DNA from: JACQAI01 sp035507915
Lineage (GTDB): Bacteria; Pseudomonadota; Alphaproteobacteria; Elsterales; Elsteraceae
Assembly (NCBI GenBank): GCA_035507915.1
Contig: DATJNS010000159.1
Span: 1-37,919 of the forward strand
DNA length: 37,919 bases
Reading direction: 5' to 3'
Part shown: piece by piece, positions 16,391 through 25,000 of the stretch
Layout of the letters: the number at the start of each line of letters is the position of its first letter
How positions within the stretch are numbered: the stretch's first letter is position 1
Notes under the pieces: model-generated
Told to the model about the DNA's origin: nothing
The model's database searches: none
The model's input: only the letters and a program-made list of their open reading frames with translations
Made by a program: the position numbers and the translations under genes

Positions 16391-17830
16391 ATGGCAGCGC
16401 TCGAGCAAGCCGCCGACGGCCCGGCGGAACGAACCGTCCAGCGGCCCGGCGATCCCGGCGCCGGCGCGGCGCGCCCGATGGCGGCGCGCACGCGGCTGCT
16501 GCTCGAGGCGCCGATCGCGCCCACCTTGCTGCGCCTCGCCGCGCCCAACGTTCTCGTCATGCTGATGCAGTCCTCGGTCGGTCTGATCGAGACCTATTTC
16601 GTCGGCCGGCTCGGCACCGCGGCGCTCGCCGGCGTCGCGCTGGTGTTCCCGATCGTCATGCTGATGCAGATGATGTCGGCCGGCGCGATGGGCGGCGGCA
16701 TCGCCTCGGCGATCGCGCGCGCGCTCGGCGCCGGCCGGCGCGCCGATGCCGATGCGCTCGCGTGGCACGCGCTCTTGATCGCCGGGCTGCTCGGCGGCTT
16801 CTTCACGCTCGCGGTGATCGGCGGCGGTCCGTGGCTCTACCGCGCGATGGGCGGCGACGGCGCGACGCTCGACGCCGCGCTGACCTATTCGAACGTGGTG
16901 TTCGCCGGCGCCCTGTTGCTCTGGGTGATGAACACGCTCGCCAGCATCCTGCGCGGCACCGGCAACATGCTCTTGCCCGCCGCGGTGATCTGCGTCGGCG
17001 CGCTGGTGCTGGTGCCGCTGTCGCCGGCGCTGATCTTCGGTTGGGGGCCGTTCCCGGCGCTCGGCGTCGCCGGCGGCGGGGTCGCGGTGGTGTCGTACTA
17101 CGCGGTCGGCGCTCTCGTGCTGGGTGCTTGCCTGCGTGCGCGCGCCAGTCTCGTTCGCCTGACCTTGACCGGCATCCGGCTGCGCTGGGCGCTGTTCTAC
17201 GACATCCTGCGCGTCGGCGCGGTCGCCTCGCTGATCACCGTGCAGACCAATCTGACGGTCGTGGTGCTCACCGGGCTGGTCGGCAGCTTCGGCGCCGCGG
17301 CGATCGCCGGCTACGGTATCGGCGCGCGTCTCGAATACCTGCTGGTGCCGTTGGTGTTCGGCTTCGGCGCGCCGCTGGTCGCGATGGTCGGCACCAGCAT
17401 CGGCGCCGGCGACCTCAAGCGCGCGCAACGCGTCGCCTGGCTGGGCGGCGCGATCGCGGGCGCGGTCACCGAGGCGATCGGCGTCGGCGCCGCGTTGGCG
17501 CCGGGCGCCTGGATCGCGCCGTTCAGCAGCGACCCCGGCGTCGTCGCGGCGGCCACCACCTATTTGCGCATCGCCGGCCCGTGCTACGGCTTCTTCGGCC
17601 TCGGCATGGCGCTCTACTTCGCCGCGCAGGGCGCCGGGCGCCTGACCTGGCCGTTCCTCGCCAACTTGACCCGCCTCGCGGTGGCGACCGGCGGCGGCTG
17701 GTTCGCCTTCCGCTGGCTCGACGGCGGGCTTGCCGGGCTGTTCGGCATGCTGGCCGCTGCGCTGGTCCTGTTCGGCACGATCAACGCCGTCGCGGTCGCC
17801 GCCGGCTCCTGGCGCGGCGCCGCCCGCTGA
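16391..17830 (+). CDS. MATE-family multidrug efflux transporter
   Basis: A 479-residue integral membrane protein with about 12 hydrophobic segments in two MatE halves, the first starting at LLLEAPIAPTLLRLAAPNVL (near 36-55) and containing TYFVGRLGTAALAGVAL. These pumps export cationic or amphipathic compounds using H+ or Na+ gradients. The first 29 residues are polar and proline/alanine-rich, so the ATG at 16478 (MAARTRLLLEAP) may be the true start. It is co-transcribed with the HxlR regulator seven bases upstream, which fits inducible efflux. It converges with the small secreted-protein gene, with only 15 bases between them. Confidence 0.92.
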   Translation: MAALEQAADGPAERTVQRPGDPGAGAARPMAARTRLLLEAPIAPTLLRLAAPNVLVMLMQSSVGLIETYFVGRLGTAALAGVALVFPIVMLMQMMSAGAMGGGIASAIARALGAGRRADADALAWHALLIAGLLGGFFTLAVIGGGPWLYRAMGGDGATLDAALTYSNVVFAGALLLWVMNTLASILRGTGNMLLPAAVICVGALVLVPLSPALIFGWGPFPALGVAGGGVAVVSYYAVGALVLGACLRARASLVRLTLTGIRLRWALFYDILRVGAVASLITVQTNLTVVVLTGLVGSFGAAAIAGYGIGARLEYLLVPLVFGFGAPLVAMVGTSIGAGDLKRAQRVAWLGGAIAGAVTEAIGVGAALAPGAWIAPFSSDPGVVAAATTYLRIAGPCYGFFGLGMALYFAAQGAGRLTWPFLANLTRLAVATGGGWFAFRWLDGGLAGLFGMLAAALVLFGTINAVAVAAGSWRGAAR

Positions 17831-17845
17831 CGGCGCCGGCCGGGG

Positions 17846-18148
17846 CTACCGCTCCGGCTCGAGGGCGTGCGGCATGCCCTGCTGGCTCTGCTGCAGGATC
17901 CGCTGGTAGAGGTCGTCGCGCTGGGCCGGCGAGGCGGGGGCGGGCGTCGACTCCGTGCCGCCGCCACGCTGCTCCTGGAGACGCTCGCTGACCTCGCTCG
18001 GGGTCGGCTGGTGCTGCTTGCCGCCATAGATCGGGCCGCCGCGCTGGAGCGGCAGATCGCGCAGGGCCGGGTTCTCGACGTCGGTATCGGCGGCCCAGCC
18101 GGCGTTCGCCAGGGCGAGCACGACGACCATAGCCAGCACGATCCGCAT
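17846..18148 (-). CDS. Small secreted protein of unknown function
   Basis: A 100-residue protein with a clear Sec signal peptide, MRIVLAMVVVLALANAGWAA, likely cleaved before DTDVENP. The mature 80 residues are polar and Pro/Gln-rich (RLQEQRGGG, QRILQQSQQG), with no cysteines and no recognisable domain. A strong ribosome site (GAGGAGG) lies just before the ATG. It is probably periplasmic. I do not recognise the family. It shares the strand with the TPR gene 159 bases upstream. Confidence 0.72.
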   Translation of the reverse strand: MRIVLAMVVVLALANAGWAADTDVENPALRDLPLQRGGPIYGGKQHQPTPSEVSERLQEQRGGGTESTPAPASPAQRDDLYQRILQQSQQGMPHALEPER

Positions 18149-18307
18149 CGCGAGCCTCCTCGACTGGGGAGCCTGCCCCCAGTATGGCGCGGATCAGGCC
18201 GCGGGGGGAGCCGCCACGTCGAATAAGTGGCAACGACCCGTCGATGCGGGAGGGGTGGCGCGATGCTCCGCGGCGTGCCGACCACGCACCCCGCGCGAGA
18301 CCGGCGG

Positions 18308-19093
18308 CTAGCCGCGCGCGCGGCGCGCGTTCGCCAAGTCCTCCTGCGCCTTGGGCGTATTGGGCAGCAGCGCGACGACCGCCTCGAAGCATTCGATCGC
18401 CTGATCGAGCCGGCCCAGCGCCTGCAGCGCGTGGCCCTTGGCGCTGATCATCATCGGAACGCCGGGCTGCAGCACGAGCGCGCGCTCGAGCTCGGCAAGC
18501 GCCGGCTCGGGACGTCCGGCGAACAGGAGCGCGATGCCGAGGTTGCCGCGCGCGGCGGCGAACTCGGGGCGCCGCTCGACCGCCGCCTCGTAGCTCGCGA
18601 TCGCGTCCTCGAGGTTGCCGAGCATCTCGAGCACGACGCCGAGGTTGTTGTAGGCGTCGGCGAAACCGGGGTCCTGCGCAATGGCGTTGCCGAAGCTGGC
18701 CACGGCATCGTCGAGCCGGCCCTGGGACTGCAACGCCGCGCCAAGACTGTTGTGCGCGACCGCCATCTTGGGCGCGAGCTCGATCGCCTGCATGAGGTTG
18801 GGAATCGCCTCGTCGAGCCGGCCCTGGAGGCGCAGCAGCTCGCCGAGGGTGAAGGCGACGGCCTCCGAGAACGGATTGACCGCGGCGGCCCGATGCAGCC
18901 ACGTGAACGCGGTGTCGACGCGTCCCAACTGGTAGTCGATCACCCCCAGCTGGACCAGCGCCCCGCAGTGCCCCGGATGGGCTGCCACGATCTTGCGGTA
19001 GAGCGCGGCGGCATCGTCGAGCCGCCCGGCTTGGTGATGCTCGGACGCCTGGTTGATCGTCTGCTCAAGCCCTGCCGGGTCGCTGTCGGCCAC
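18308..19093 (-). CDS. Tetratricopeptide repeat protein
   Basis: A 261-residue protein made almost entirely of TPRs, about seven, in register every 34 residues from around 10 to 255. Examples are GRLDDAAALYRKIVAAHPGH, GRLDDAVASFGNAIAQDPGF and GRLDQAIECFEAVVALLPNT. There is no signal peptide or catalytic domain. The start is GTG, with GGAG eight bases upstream. Repeats of this type build a concave protein-binding scaffold. It resembles the TPR half of the GT41 protein at 32871-35144 but lacks the glycosyltransferase. The partner is unknown. Confidence 0.85.
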   Translation of the reverse strand: MADSDPAGLEQTINQASEHHQAGRLDDAAALYRKIVAAHPGHCGALVQLGVIDYQLGRVDTAFTWLHRAAAVNPFSEAVAFTLGELLRLQGRLDEAIPNLMQAIELAPKMAVAHNSLGAALQSQGRLDDAVASFGNAIAQDPGFADAYNNLGVVLEMLGNLEDAIASYEAAVERRPEFAAARGNLGIALLFAGRPEPALAELERALVLQPGVPMMISAKGHALQALGRLDQAIECFEAVVALLPNTPKAQEDLANARRARG

Positions 19094-19181
19094 ACCGGGG
19101 CTCCATCGCCGCCGCCCCTGTGTGCCGCCGGCACGGCGGCAAGGTCAAGCGATTCGGCCGGATGCGCGCATCGGGGGGCCG

Positions 19182-19469
19182 TCAGGAAACCAGCAGATAG
19201 AGGGCGTAGAGGATGCCGATCCCGATCAGGACGAAGGCGCCCGTGGTCAGGAACTCGCGCGCGTTCGGAAACAGCCGAGAGGCCCACCAGATCAGCAGCG
19301 CGAGCAAAGGAATCGCGTAGAACACGCGGTTGTCGGCATCGCGCGCCAGCTCGGGCAACTGCTCGCCCGCCAGCCAGGCGCCGAGCCAACTGCCGCCGAG
19401 ATGGCTCGACGCCACGGCCAGGGCGATCACCAGCATTGCCGCAACCACGAGCCATTCCCAGCGGCTCAT
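19182..19469 (-). CDS. Small inner-membrane protein of unknown function
   Basis: A 95-residue protein starting at MSRWEWLVVAAM. It has about three hydrophobic segments: residues 7-22, 50-62 (VFYAIPLLALLIWW region) and 75-94 (LTTGAFVLIGIGILYALYLLV). A polar loop (EQLPELARDADNR) separates the first two. I do not recognise a family. It diverges from the IclR gene, sharing a 117-base gap that contains a palindrome and a TTGACA box. Confidence 0.65.
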   Translation of the reverse strand: MSRWEWLVVAAMLVIALAVASSHLGGSWLGAWLAGEQLPELARDADNRVFYAIPLLALLIWWASRLFPNAREFLTTGAFVLIGIGILYALYLLVS

Positions 19470-19534
19470 GACGGCGCTCCCAGGCGACCGGGCGCGGCGG
19501 ACGGGAATCGGATGGGTGCCCGAACCATGGCCCC

Positions 19535-19554
19535 GATTCGCCGAATCATTGACA
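19535..19554 (+). promoter_or_regulatory. Palindrome next to TTGACA upstream of the IclR gene
   Basis: GATTCG (19535-19540), C, CGAATC (19542-19547) is a perfect 13-base dyad. Two bases later comes TTGACA (19549-19554), a perfect -35 hexamer. A related half-site GAATCGG occurs at 19505-19511. IclR-family regulators bind short palindromes in divergent intergenic regions, so this is a reasonable autoregulatory site. I see no good -10 at the expected distance. Confidence 0.35.
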
Positions 19555-19586
19555 GCACCGGCCGATCTTCGGTCCCCTGTGCGGCG

Positions 19587-20390
19587 ATGGACAAGACCGT
19601 CGTCAAGGCATTCACGCTGCTGGAGGCGCTGGCCGCCCACGGGCAGCCCCGGCGCGTGACCGAGCTGGCACGCGAGCTCGGCATGGCGAAGAGCAACGTC
19701 CACCGCCTGCTCCAGACCCTGGCAGGGCTCGGCTACGTGTACCGGGACGAGCACGGGCTGTACGCGGCCGGCCTGGCGTTGTGGGAGCGCGGCATGCAGG
19801 TGCTCTCCCATCTCGCCGTGCGGCGCGCGGCGAGCGGCCATCTCAGAGGCCTGGCCGCCCTGTCCTCCGAGCAGGTCAATCTGGCGATCCGCGACGGCGC
19901 CGAGGTGCTCTACGTCGCGTCGATCGAGGGCACGCTCGCGAACCCGGCCCGTCCGGTGCTCGGCCGGCGCGCGCCGATCCACTGCGTCTCCAGCGGCAAG
20001 GTCATCCTCGCCTTTCAGCCCGACGAGGTGGTGCGGGCGACCGTCAAGCTGCTGCAACAGGAGACGCCGCGCACGGTGGCGACCCTCGAGCACCTCAAGG
20101 CCGAGCTCGCCGAAGTTCGGCGACGCGGCTTCGCGATGAACCTCGGCGAATGGCGCAGCGGCATCCACGGCATCGCCGCGCCGGTCGCCGGATTGGACGG
20201 CGCCATCGTCGCCGCGATCAGCATCGCGGGTCCGGCCGAGCGCCTGGACGCCAAGCGGCTGCGCGCGCTGGCGCCCCACGTCGCCGAGGCGGCGCATGCC
20301 ACGACGCTGGCGCTGGCCTATGCGTCGAGCGGCGAGCCGCCGTCGGAGCGGCCACGTCGCGCGCCGCGCCCGGTCGTGATGGCGGAATGA
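19587..20390 (+). CDS. IclR-family transcriptional regulator
   Basis: A 267-residue regulator. The N-terminal winged HTH spans about 4-64 (VKAFTLLEALAAHGQ, VTELARELGMAKSNVHRLLQ, then the wing LGYVYRDEHGLYAAG). The effector domain follows, with VLYVASIEG, HCVSSGKVILAF and NLGEWRSGIHGIAAPV typical of IclR ligand pockets. The C-terminus ends in a proline/arginine-rich tail. I start it at MDKTVVKAF, because upstream ATGs at 19511 and 19526 would include the palindrome and the -35 box. IclR proteins usually sense aromatic or small organic acids and control adjacent catabolic genes. The SDR 57 bases downstream is the obvious candidate target. Confidence 0.9.
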   Translation: MDKTVVKAFTLLEALAAHGQPRRVTELARELGMAKSNVHRLLQTLAGLGYVYRDEHGLYAAGLALWERGMQVLSHLAVRRAASGHLRGLAALSSEQVNLAIRDGAEVLYVASIEGTLANPARPVLGRRAPIHCVSSGKVILAFQPDEVVRATVKLLQQETPRTVATLEHLKAELAEVRRRGFAMNLGEWRSGIHGIAAPVAGLDGAIVAAISIAGPAERLDAKRLRALAPHVAEAAHATTLALAYASSGEPPSERPRRAPRPVVMAE

Positions 20391-20447
20391 CGACCGCCGT
20401 CCGGCGCCGTCCGGCGCGCCGGCGGCTCAACGGGAGGTGCTGACGCG

Positions 20448-21230
20448 ATGGATCTCAAACTCTCCGGCAAGACGGCCCTGATCACGGGCGGCTCGCGGGG
20501 CATCGGGCTGGCGGTCGCCAAGGCCCTGGCGGCCGAGGGCGTTCGCCTGCATCTGGCGGCACGCACGGCCAAGGACCTCGAGGCCGCCAAGGCGACCATC
20601 CACCAATCTTACGGCGTCGAGGTGACGACCCATGCCGGCGACGGCGGCCGTTCGGAGACGATGGCCGAGCTCGCCCGGGCGGTGCCCGACCTCGACATTC
20701 TGATCAACAACGCCGGCGCCATCCCGGTCGGGACGCTCGCGCAGCTCGACGAGGCGCGCTGGCGGGAGGCCTGGGAGCTCAAGCTGTTCGGCTACATCAA
20801 TCTCACGCGCGCGGTCTATGCCCGCATGAAGGCGCGCGGGCACGGCGTGATCCTCAACATCCTCGGCGCTGCGGGCGAGCGGCCGACCGCGAGCTACATC
20901 GCCGGGTCGACCGCCAACGCCGGACTGATGGCGTTCACCCAGGCGCTGGGCGGCGCCAGCACCGACGACAACATCCGCGTGCTCGCCGTCAATCCGGGTC
21001 TGATCGCGACCGACCGCATGAAGGACATGCTGTCGGCGCGCGCCAAGCGCGAGCTGGGCGACGCCGGGCGCTGGCGCGAGCTCATCGGCGACCGTCCGTT
21101 CGGCCGACCGGGCGAGCCCGAGGAGGTCGCCGACGTGGTCGCCTTCCTGGTGTCGGAGCGCGCCGGCTACGTCAGCGGCACGATCGTCACGGTCGACGGC
21201 GGCGGCACGACGCGCATGCGCATCGTCTGA
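20448..21230 (+). CDS. SDR-family protein with altered active site
   Basis: A 260-residue short-chain dehydrogenase-like protein. Cofactor binding is intact: TGGSRGIG at 13-20 and INNAG at 86-90. The active-site pattern is not. Tyr150 is present in ASYIAGSTAN, but the lysine four residues later is Ser154. The serine position is occupied by NILGAAG (138-142). The usual asparagine of NxxG is changed (ELKLFGYINL). The C-terminal YVSGTIVTVDGGG is normal. It may use different catalytic residues, as some divergent SDR groups appear to, or act without classical oxidoreduction. A strong ribosome site (GGGAGG) precedes the ATG. It follows the IclR gene on the same strand. Confidence 0.88.
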   Translation: MDLKLSGKTALITGGSRGIGLAVAKALAAEGVRLHLAARTAKDLEAAKATIHQSYGVEVTTHAGDGGRSETMAELARAVPDLDILINNAGAIPVGTLAQLDEARWREAWELKLFGYINLTRAVYARMKARGHGVILNILGAAGERPTASYIAGSTANAGLMAFTQALGGASTDDNIRVLAVNPGLIATDRMKDMLSARAKRELGDAGRWRELIGDRPFGRPGEPEEVADVVAFLVSERAGYVSGTIVTVDGGGTTRMRIV

Positions 21231-21251
21231 CGCGCCGACGGGAGCGCGCGG

Positions 21252-21653
21252 TCAGCGCCGCGGCCTGAAGACCTCGTCGATCTCGACCTGATGGCCGGAG
21301 GCCAGCCGGTTGGTCTCGTTGGCCATGCCGACCACCGCCATCAGCTCGGCGAACATGGCGTCCGTCATGCCGGCCCTGCGCGCGCCCGCGGTGTGCGAGG
21401 CGATGCAATAACCGCACTGGTTGCTCGCGCTGATCGCCAGGTAGACCATCTCCTTGGTGAGCACGTCGAGGGCGCCCGGCGCCATCACCTCCTTCACGCT
21501 CTCCCAGGTGCGCCGCAAGGTCGGCGGGTGGTGCGCCAGCGCTTTCCAGAAATTGTTGATCCAGTCGACCTTGCGGGTCGCCATGATGTCGTCGTAGACG
21601 GCGCGCACCTCGGGGCTCGCGTCGGCATATTCGATCATCGGCACGGTCGACAT
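21252..21653 (-). CDS. Carboxymuconolactone decarboxylase / AhpD-like protein
   Basis: A 133-residue all-helical protein of the CMD family. Cys80 and Cys83 in SNQCGYCIASH, with His87, form the AhpD-type CxxC/His redox motif, which points to a peroxidase or thiol-disulfide role rather than lactone decarboxylation. The start at MSTVPMIEYAD is preceded by GAGGTG. It lies 23 bases downstream of the amidohydrolase gene on the same strand, so the two are probably one operon. Its 3' end converges with the SDR gene 21 bases away. Its partner role with the amidohydrolase is unknown. Confidence 0.9.
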   Translation of the reverse strand: MSTVPMIEYADASPEVRAVYDDIMATRKVDWINNFWKALAHHPPTLRRTWESVKEVMAPGALDVLTKEMVYLAISASNQCGYCIASHTAGARRAGMTDAMFAELMAVVGMANETNRLASGHQVEIDEVFRPRR

Positions 21654-21676
21654 CTTGGCACCTCGGTCGGGCTGGA

Positions 21677-22699
21677 TCAGTCGGCGCGCATGCGCATCAG
21701 CCGCAGCGCATTGTCGAGATAGATCTTGCGGCGGTCGCCCTCCGACAACCCGAGCGTATCGATCGCCGCGATGGTGTCGCGAATGAACATCGGACCGCCC
21801 TCGGGATCGAACGGGCAGTCGGTGGCGAACAGCACGCGATCGGCGCCGAAGAAATCCAATCCGCAGCGGATCGCCGAGCGCGAGCCGCCGACCGCGGTGT
21901 CGCCGTAGAACATCCGGAAATATTCGAGCGGCCGCTTCGCCATGCTCTTGAGCAAGGTCGTGTAGTCCTCGTCGGAGGTACGCGAGCCGAGCTGGTCGAA
22001 CAGGGGGCCGACCCGGCCTTCGAAATAGGGGATCATGGCGCCCAGGTGATGGGTGACGATCGTCATCTCCGGGAACCGGTCGAACATGCCGGAGAACACC
22101 AGGCGCGCCATCGCGACGCTGGTCTCGTAGGGCCAGCCCAGGACCTGCCAGATCTCGTATTTCGATTTCTTCTCGGTCGGATAGTCGGGCGTGTTGGCGC
22201 CGCGCGCCGGATGCAGCCAGATCGGCACACGGTGATGGCCGACCGCGCGCTCGAAGATCGGCAGGAACTCCGGCTCGTCGAGCGGCCGCCCGTTGACGTT
22301 GGTGAACAGCTGGATGCCGCGTGCGCCGAGCGCGAGCGCGCGATCCATCTCCTCGAGCGACGCTGCCACGTTGTTGAGCGGCAACGAGGCGACCCACGCC
22401 GGGAACTTGTCGGGACGACGCCCACAGATGTCGCGCAACGCGTCGTTGCCGAGGCGCGCGAGCCCGGGCGCGTCGGCCGGACCGGCGATCGCCTCCAGCG
22501 GCGGGTTCGACAGGCTCAGGACCTGCTGGTAGCCCGGCCACTGGTCCATCATCGAAACGCGCGCCTCGATGTCGTGCAGCATCCGGATGCTGGTGACGCG
22601 CTTGACGATGTCGCCCTTCTCGGGGGCGAGCTCGCGCATCCGGTCGGTGACCGCGCGCGGCAGCACGTGGTTGTAGATGTCGAGCTTGCGCGTGCTCAT
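21677..22699 (-). CDS. Amidohydrolase family (ACMSD-like) protein
   Basis: A 340-residue amidohydrolase-2 TIM-barrel protein. I start it at MSTRKLDIYNH, preceded by GGGAGG nine bases away; the frame continues upstream without homology. The barrel contains His163 in WLHPARG, His217/His218 in VTHHLG and Asp294 in FATDCPFD, the positions that bind metal in ACMSD and gamma-resorcylate decarboxylase. The first strand reads DIYNH, so the usual HxH is Y9-N-H11 and one zinc-binding histidine is missing. Members decarboxylate or hydrolyse aromatic and related acids. It forms an operon with the AhpD-like gene. The substrate is unknown. Confidence 0.9.
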   Translation of the reverse strand: MSTRKLDIYNHVLPRAVTDRMRELAPEKGDIVKRVTSIRMLHDIEARVSMMDQWPGYQQVLSLSNPPLEAIAGPADAPGLARLGNDALRDICGRRPDKFPAWVASLPLNNVAASLEEMDRALALGARGIQLFTNVNGRPLDEPEFLPIFERAVGHHRVPIWLHPARGANTPDYPTEKKSKYEIWQVLGWPYETSVAMARLVFSGMFDRFPEMTIVTHHLGAMIPYFEGRVGPLFDQLGSRTSDEDYTTLLKSMAKRPLEYFRMFYGDTAVGGSRSAIRCGLDFFGADRVLFATDCPFDPEGGPMFIRDTIAAIDTLGLSEGDRRKIYLDNALRLMRMRAD

Positions 22700-22848
22700 G
22701 CGTGCCCGCCTCCCTTGCGCACTCGGCCGGCCCTCGCGGGCTGTTGTGGCGGGTCGCGCGCGAAAACTCAAGGCCGGGCCGATTCGGACGGCGCGCCTGG
22801 TGCTCGAGACGCCGCCGCCATGCTAGCGTGCCGCCCAGCGGCCCCGCC

Positions 22849-23646
22849 ATGCAGCCCCATCCCACCAGCATCTCGGATCTCCCAGCATATCGCGGGCTGT
22901 GCCGGCGCGCGGCCGACGATGCGGCGGCGTTCAACGCCTTTCGCTCCGATCCGACCTACGCCTTCATCGTCGAGACCGCCGCGCCCGAGACCGGCCGGGA
23001 TTACGGCGCGATCGCGCTCGAGACCGTGCCGTCCTATCGGGCGGCGCTCGACGAGTTTCGGCGCAACGACGGCATCGGTGGTCCGCCTTTGGTACGCTAT
23101 CCGGAGTTCGGCGTGTTCGCGCCGACGACGCTGCGCTACATCAAGCAGGCCGCCGACATCGAGCGTCATTTCCCGGCGCTCCACGGCAAGCGGGTGGTCG
23201 AGATCGGCGCCGGTTACGGCGGGCTATGCCGCATCCTGTCGACGCGCTTCGTCGACATGGAGTTCCATATCTTCGACCTGCCCGAGGCTCTCGCGCTCGC
23301 CGAGAGATATCTCGGCCTGCTCGGCGTCCGCGGCGTCCGCTTCCACAGCGGCTTCGATCCGATCGCGCTCGCCGACGTCGATCTGGTGATCAGCAGCTAC
23401 GCCTTCAGCGAGCTCAACCGCAGCGAACAGGATCGGTATCTGGCCGGCGTGATGGGCGCGGCGCACGCCGGCTTCGTCCACTACGGCAACGTCGTCGAGA
23501 CCGGGCCCGAGCGCAGCCACTCGGTCGCCGCGATCCGGGACCGCATCCCCGGCGCGACGATCAACGACCCGCGCTTCCGCCTGGGCGCCATGGACCTGCA
23601 CTGCGGCGTGTCGCTGATCACCTGGGGCTGCGTCACGGCGCCCTAA
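22849..23646 (+). CDS. Putative sugar O-methyltransferase
   Basis: A 265-residue SAM-dependent methyltransferase of the putative sugar O-methyltransferase type. It starts at MQPHPTSISDLPAY; the sequence upstream in this frame is non-homologous and arginine-rich. The N-terminal region (YAFIVETAAPETGRDY, TTLRYIKQAADIERHF) precedes SAM motif I, VVEIGAGYGGLCRIL (116-130), then FHIFDLPEALALAE. VISSYAFSELNRSEQ matches the post-motif region of the family. It may modify a surface polysaccharide, though no glycan cluster is adjacent. It diverges from the amidohydrolase gene and converges with the MFS gene over a strong hairpin. Confidence 0.82.
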   Translation: MQPHPTSISDLPAYRGLCRRAADDAAAFNAFRSDPTYAFIVETAAPETGRDYGAIALETVPSYRAALDEFRRNDGIGGPPLVRYPEFGVFAPTTLRYIKQAADIERHFPALHGKRVVEIGAGYGGLCRILSTRFVDMEFHIFDLPEALALAERYLGLLGVRGVRFHSGFDPIALADVDLVISSYAFSELNRSEQDRYLAGVMGAAHAGFVHYGNVVETGPERSHSVAAIRDRIPGATINDPRFRLGAMDLHCGVSLITWGCVTAP

Positions 23647-23656
23647 GCGGGACGCC

Positions 23657-23684
23657 GCCGCCCGCCGCAACCGCGGCGGGCGGC
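23657..23684. terminator. Perfect 12-pair hairpin between convergent genes
   Basis: GCCGCCCGCCGC (23657-23668), loop AACC, and GCGGCGGGCGGC (23673-23684) pair perfectly. It sits in the 70-base gap between the converging sugar methyltransferase and MFS genes. It is well placed to act as a bidirectional terminator, although neither side has a T-run. Confidence 0.55.
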
Positions 23685-23716
23685 CGTCGCGACCCGGTTC
23701 GGCGGGCGCCTTCGGC

Positions 23717-25000
23717 TCAGGGCTCCGACGCCAGCTGCAGATCGGCGACCAGGATGCTGCCCTTGGTCTCCGGCCCGAACATCAGCGAGATCACCAGCAT
23801 CACGCAGGCGCCGAGCGTCGTGTAGAGCATCGGCATCGTGAAGCCGTCGGGCATTCCCGCGGCCCAACTGGTGAGGATCGGGGCGGCGAAGCCCGCCCAG
23901 ATCGCGCCCTGGTGGTAGCAGAAGCCGGTCGCCGTCGCGCGCACCTGGGTCGGGAACCGCTCGGACAGATAGCTCGGCTGCTGGCCGTAGATCGAACCCA
24001 GCAGCGCGCCCTGCACGGTGAAGGCCGCCACCAGCACGCCATAGCTCCACGGGAAGAGATAGAACGGGGTGATCATCGCACCGAGCACGCCCGGAAAGAT
24101 GATGCCCCAGCGCCGGCCGATCTTGTCCGCGACCCAGCCCCAGAAGCCGCTGGCGAGGAACGTGACGCCGTTGCTGAGCGCGAGCGGCAGCGCCACCGCT
24201 TCGGGACCGAAATGCAGATCCTTCTGCAGGTGCGTCGGGAACATGCCGAACACCGTGTAGTAGATCACGAAGGCGCTCGCGAGCCACAGGCAGCACGACA
24301 GCGTGTTGCCCAGCACGGCCGGCCGGAAGATGTGGAACAGCGGCGCGCGGAAATGACGCTGCTGCTCCTGCTGCTTGCGCCGGTTCTCCACCCAGACGTC
24401 CGATTCCTTGACGTAGCGGCGGATCCACAGCACGGCGAAGGCCGGCAGCACGCCGAGCATCAGCAGGCCGCGCCAGCCGATGCTGTCGTAGAGCAGGCCA
24501 TATGCCGCGCTCGACAGCAGAAAGCCCAGGCCCCACGAGCCCTGCAGCAAGCCGCTCATCAAGCCGCGCGAGCGCGCCGGCCATGCCTCCATCGCCAGCG
24601 AGGCGCCGACCGGCCATTCCGCGCCCATGCCGATACCGAGCAGCGCGCGAAACACGAAGAGCAGGGTGAACGTCGGCGACAGCCCGGCGAGCAGATTGCA
24701 CACCGAGTACCAGGCGATCGAGATCATGAGCGGTCCCTTCCGCCCGATCCGGTCCGCGAGCCACCCGGCGGCCGTGGCGCCCACGAGCCGCAGCCACAGC
24801 GTGACGGAGAAGACCGCGGTGACCGCCAGCAGCGGCACGCCGAAGTCCTTCGCGATCGGCACCATGAGGAGAAGGAAGATCGTGAAATCGAACGCGTCCA
24901 ACGTCCAACCGAGCCAGCCGGCGATCCACGCCATCCACTGGTCCTTGGTCGGCTCCTTCCACCACGGCACCGCCGTGGCCGCTCCTGCTGCGGCTGTCAT
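23717..25000 (-). CDS. MFS transporter, SHS/AAHS-like (carboxylate/aromatic acid type)
   Basis: A 427-residue permease with about 12 transmembrane segments. The start at MTAAAGAATAVPWWKEPT is preceded by GAGAGGGGG. LGWTLDAFDFTIF (near 30-42) with acidic residues in TM1, and motif A in GWLADRIGRKGP (79-90), are typical of the sialate/lactate (SHS) and aromatic acid (AAHS) proton symporters. A central loop is charged (ENRRKQQEQQ). It probably imports an organic acid using the proton gradient. No enzyme gene is in the same operon, but the amidohydrolase and IclR genes are close. Confidence 0.88.
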   Translation of the reverse strand: MTAAAGAATAVPWWKEPTKDQWMAWIAGWLGWTLDAFDFTIFLLLMVPIAKDFGVPLLAVTAVFSVTLWLRLVGATAAGWLADRIGRKGPLMISIAWYSVCNLLAGLSPTFTLLFVFRALLGIGMGAEWPVGASLAMEAWPARSRGLMSGLLQGSWGLGFLLSSAAYGLLYDSIGWRGLLMLGVLPAFAVLWIRRYVKESDVWVENRRKQQEQQRHFRAPLFHIFRPAVLGNTLSCCLWLASAFVIYYTVFGMFPTHLQKDLHFGPEAVALPLALSNGVTFLASGFWGWVADKIGRRWGIIFPGVLGAMITPFYLFPWSYGVLVAAFTVQGALLGSIYGQQPSYLSERFPTQVRATATGFCYHQGAIWAGFAAPILTSWAAGMPDGFTMPMLYTTLGACVMLVISLMFGPETKGSILVADLQLASEP

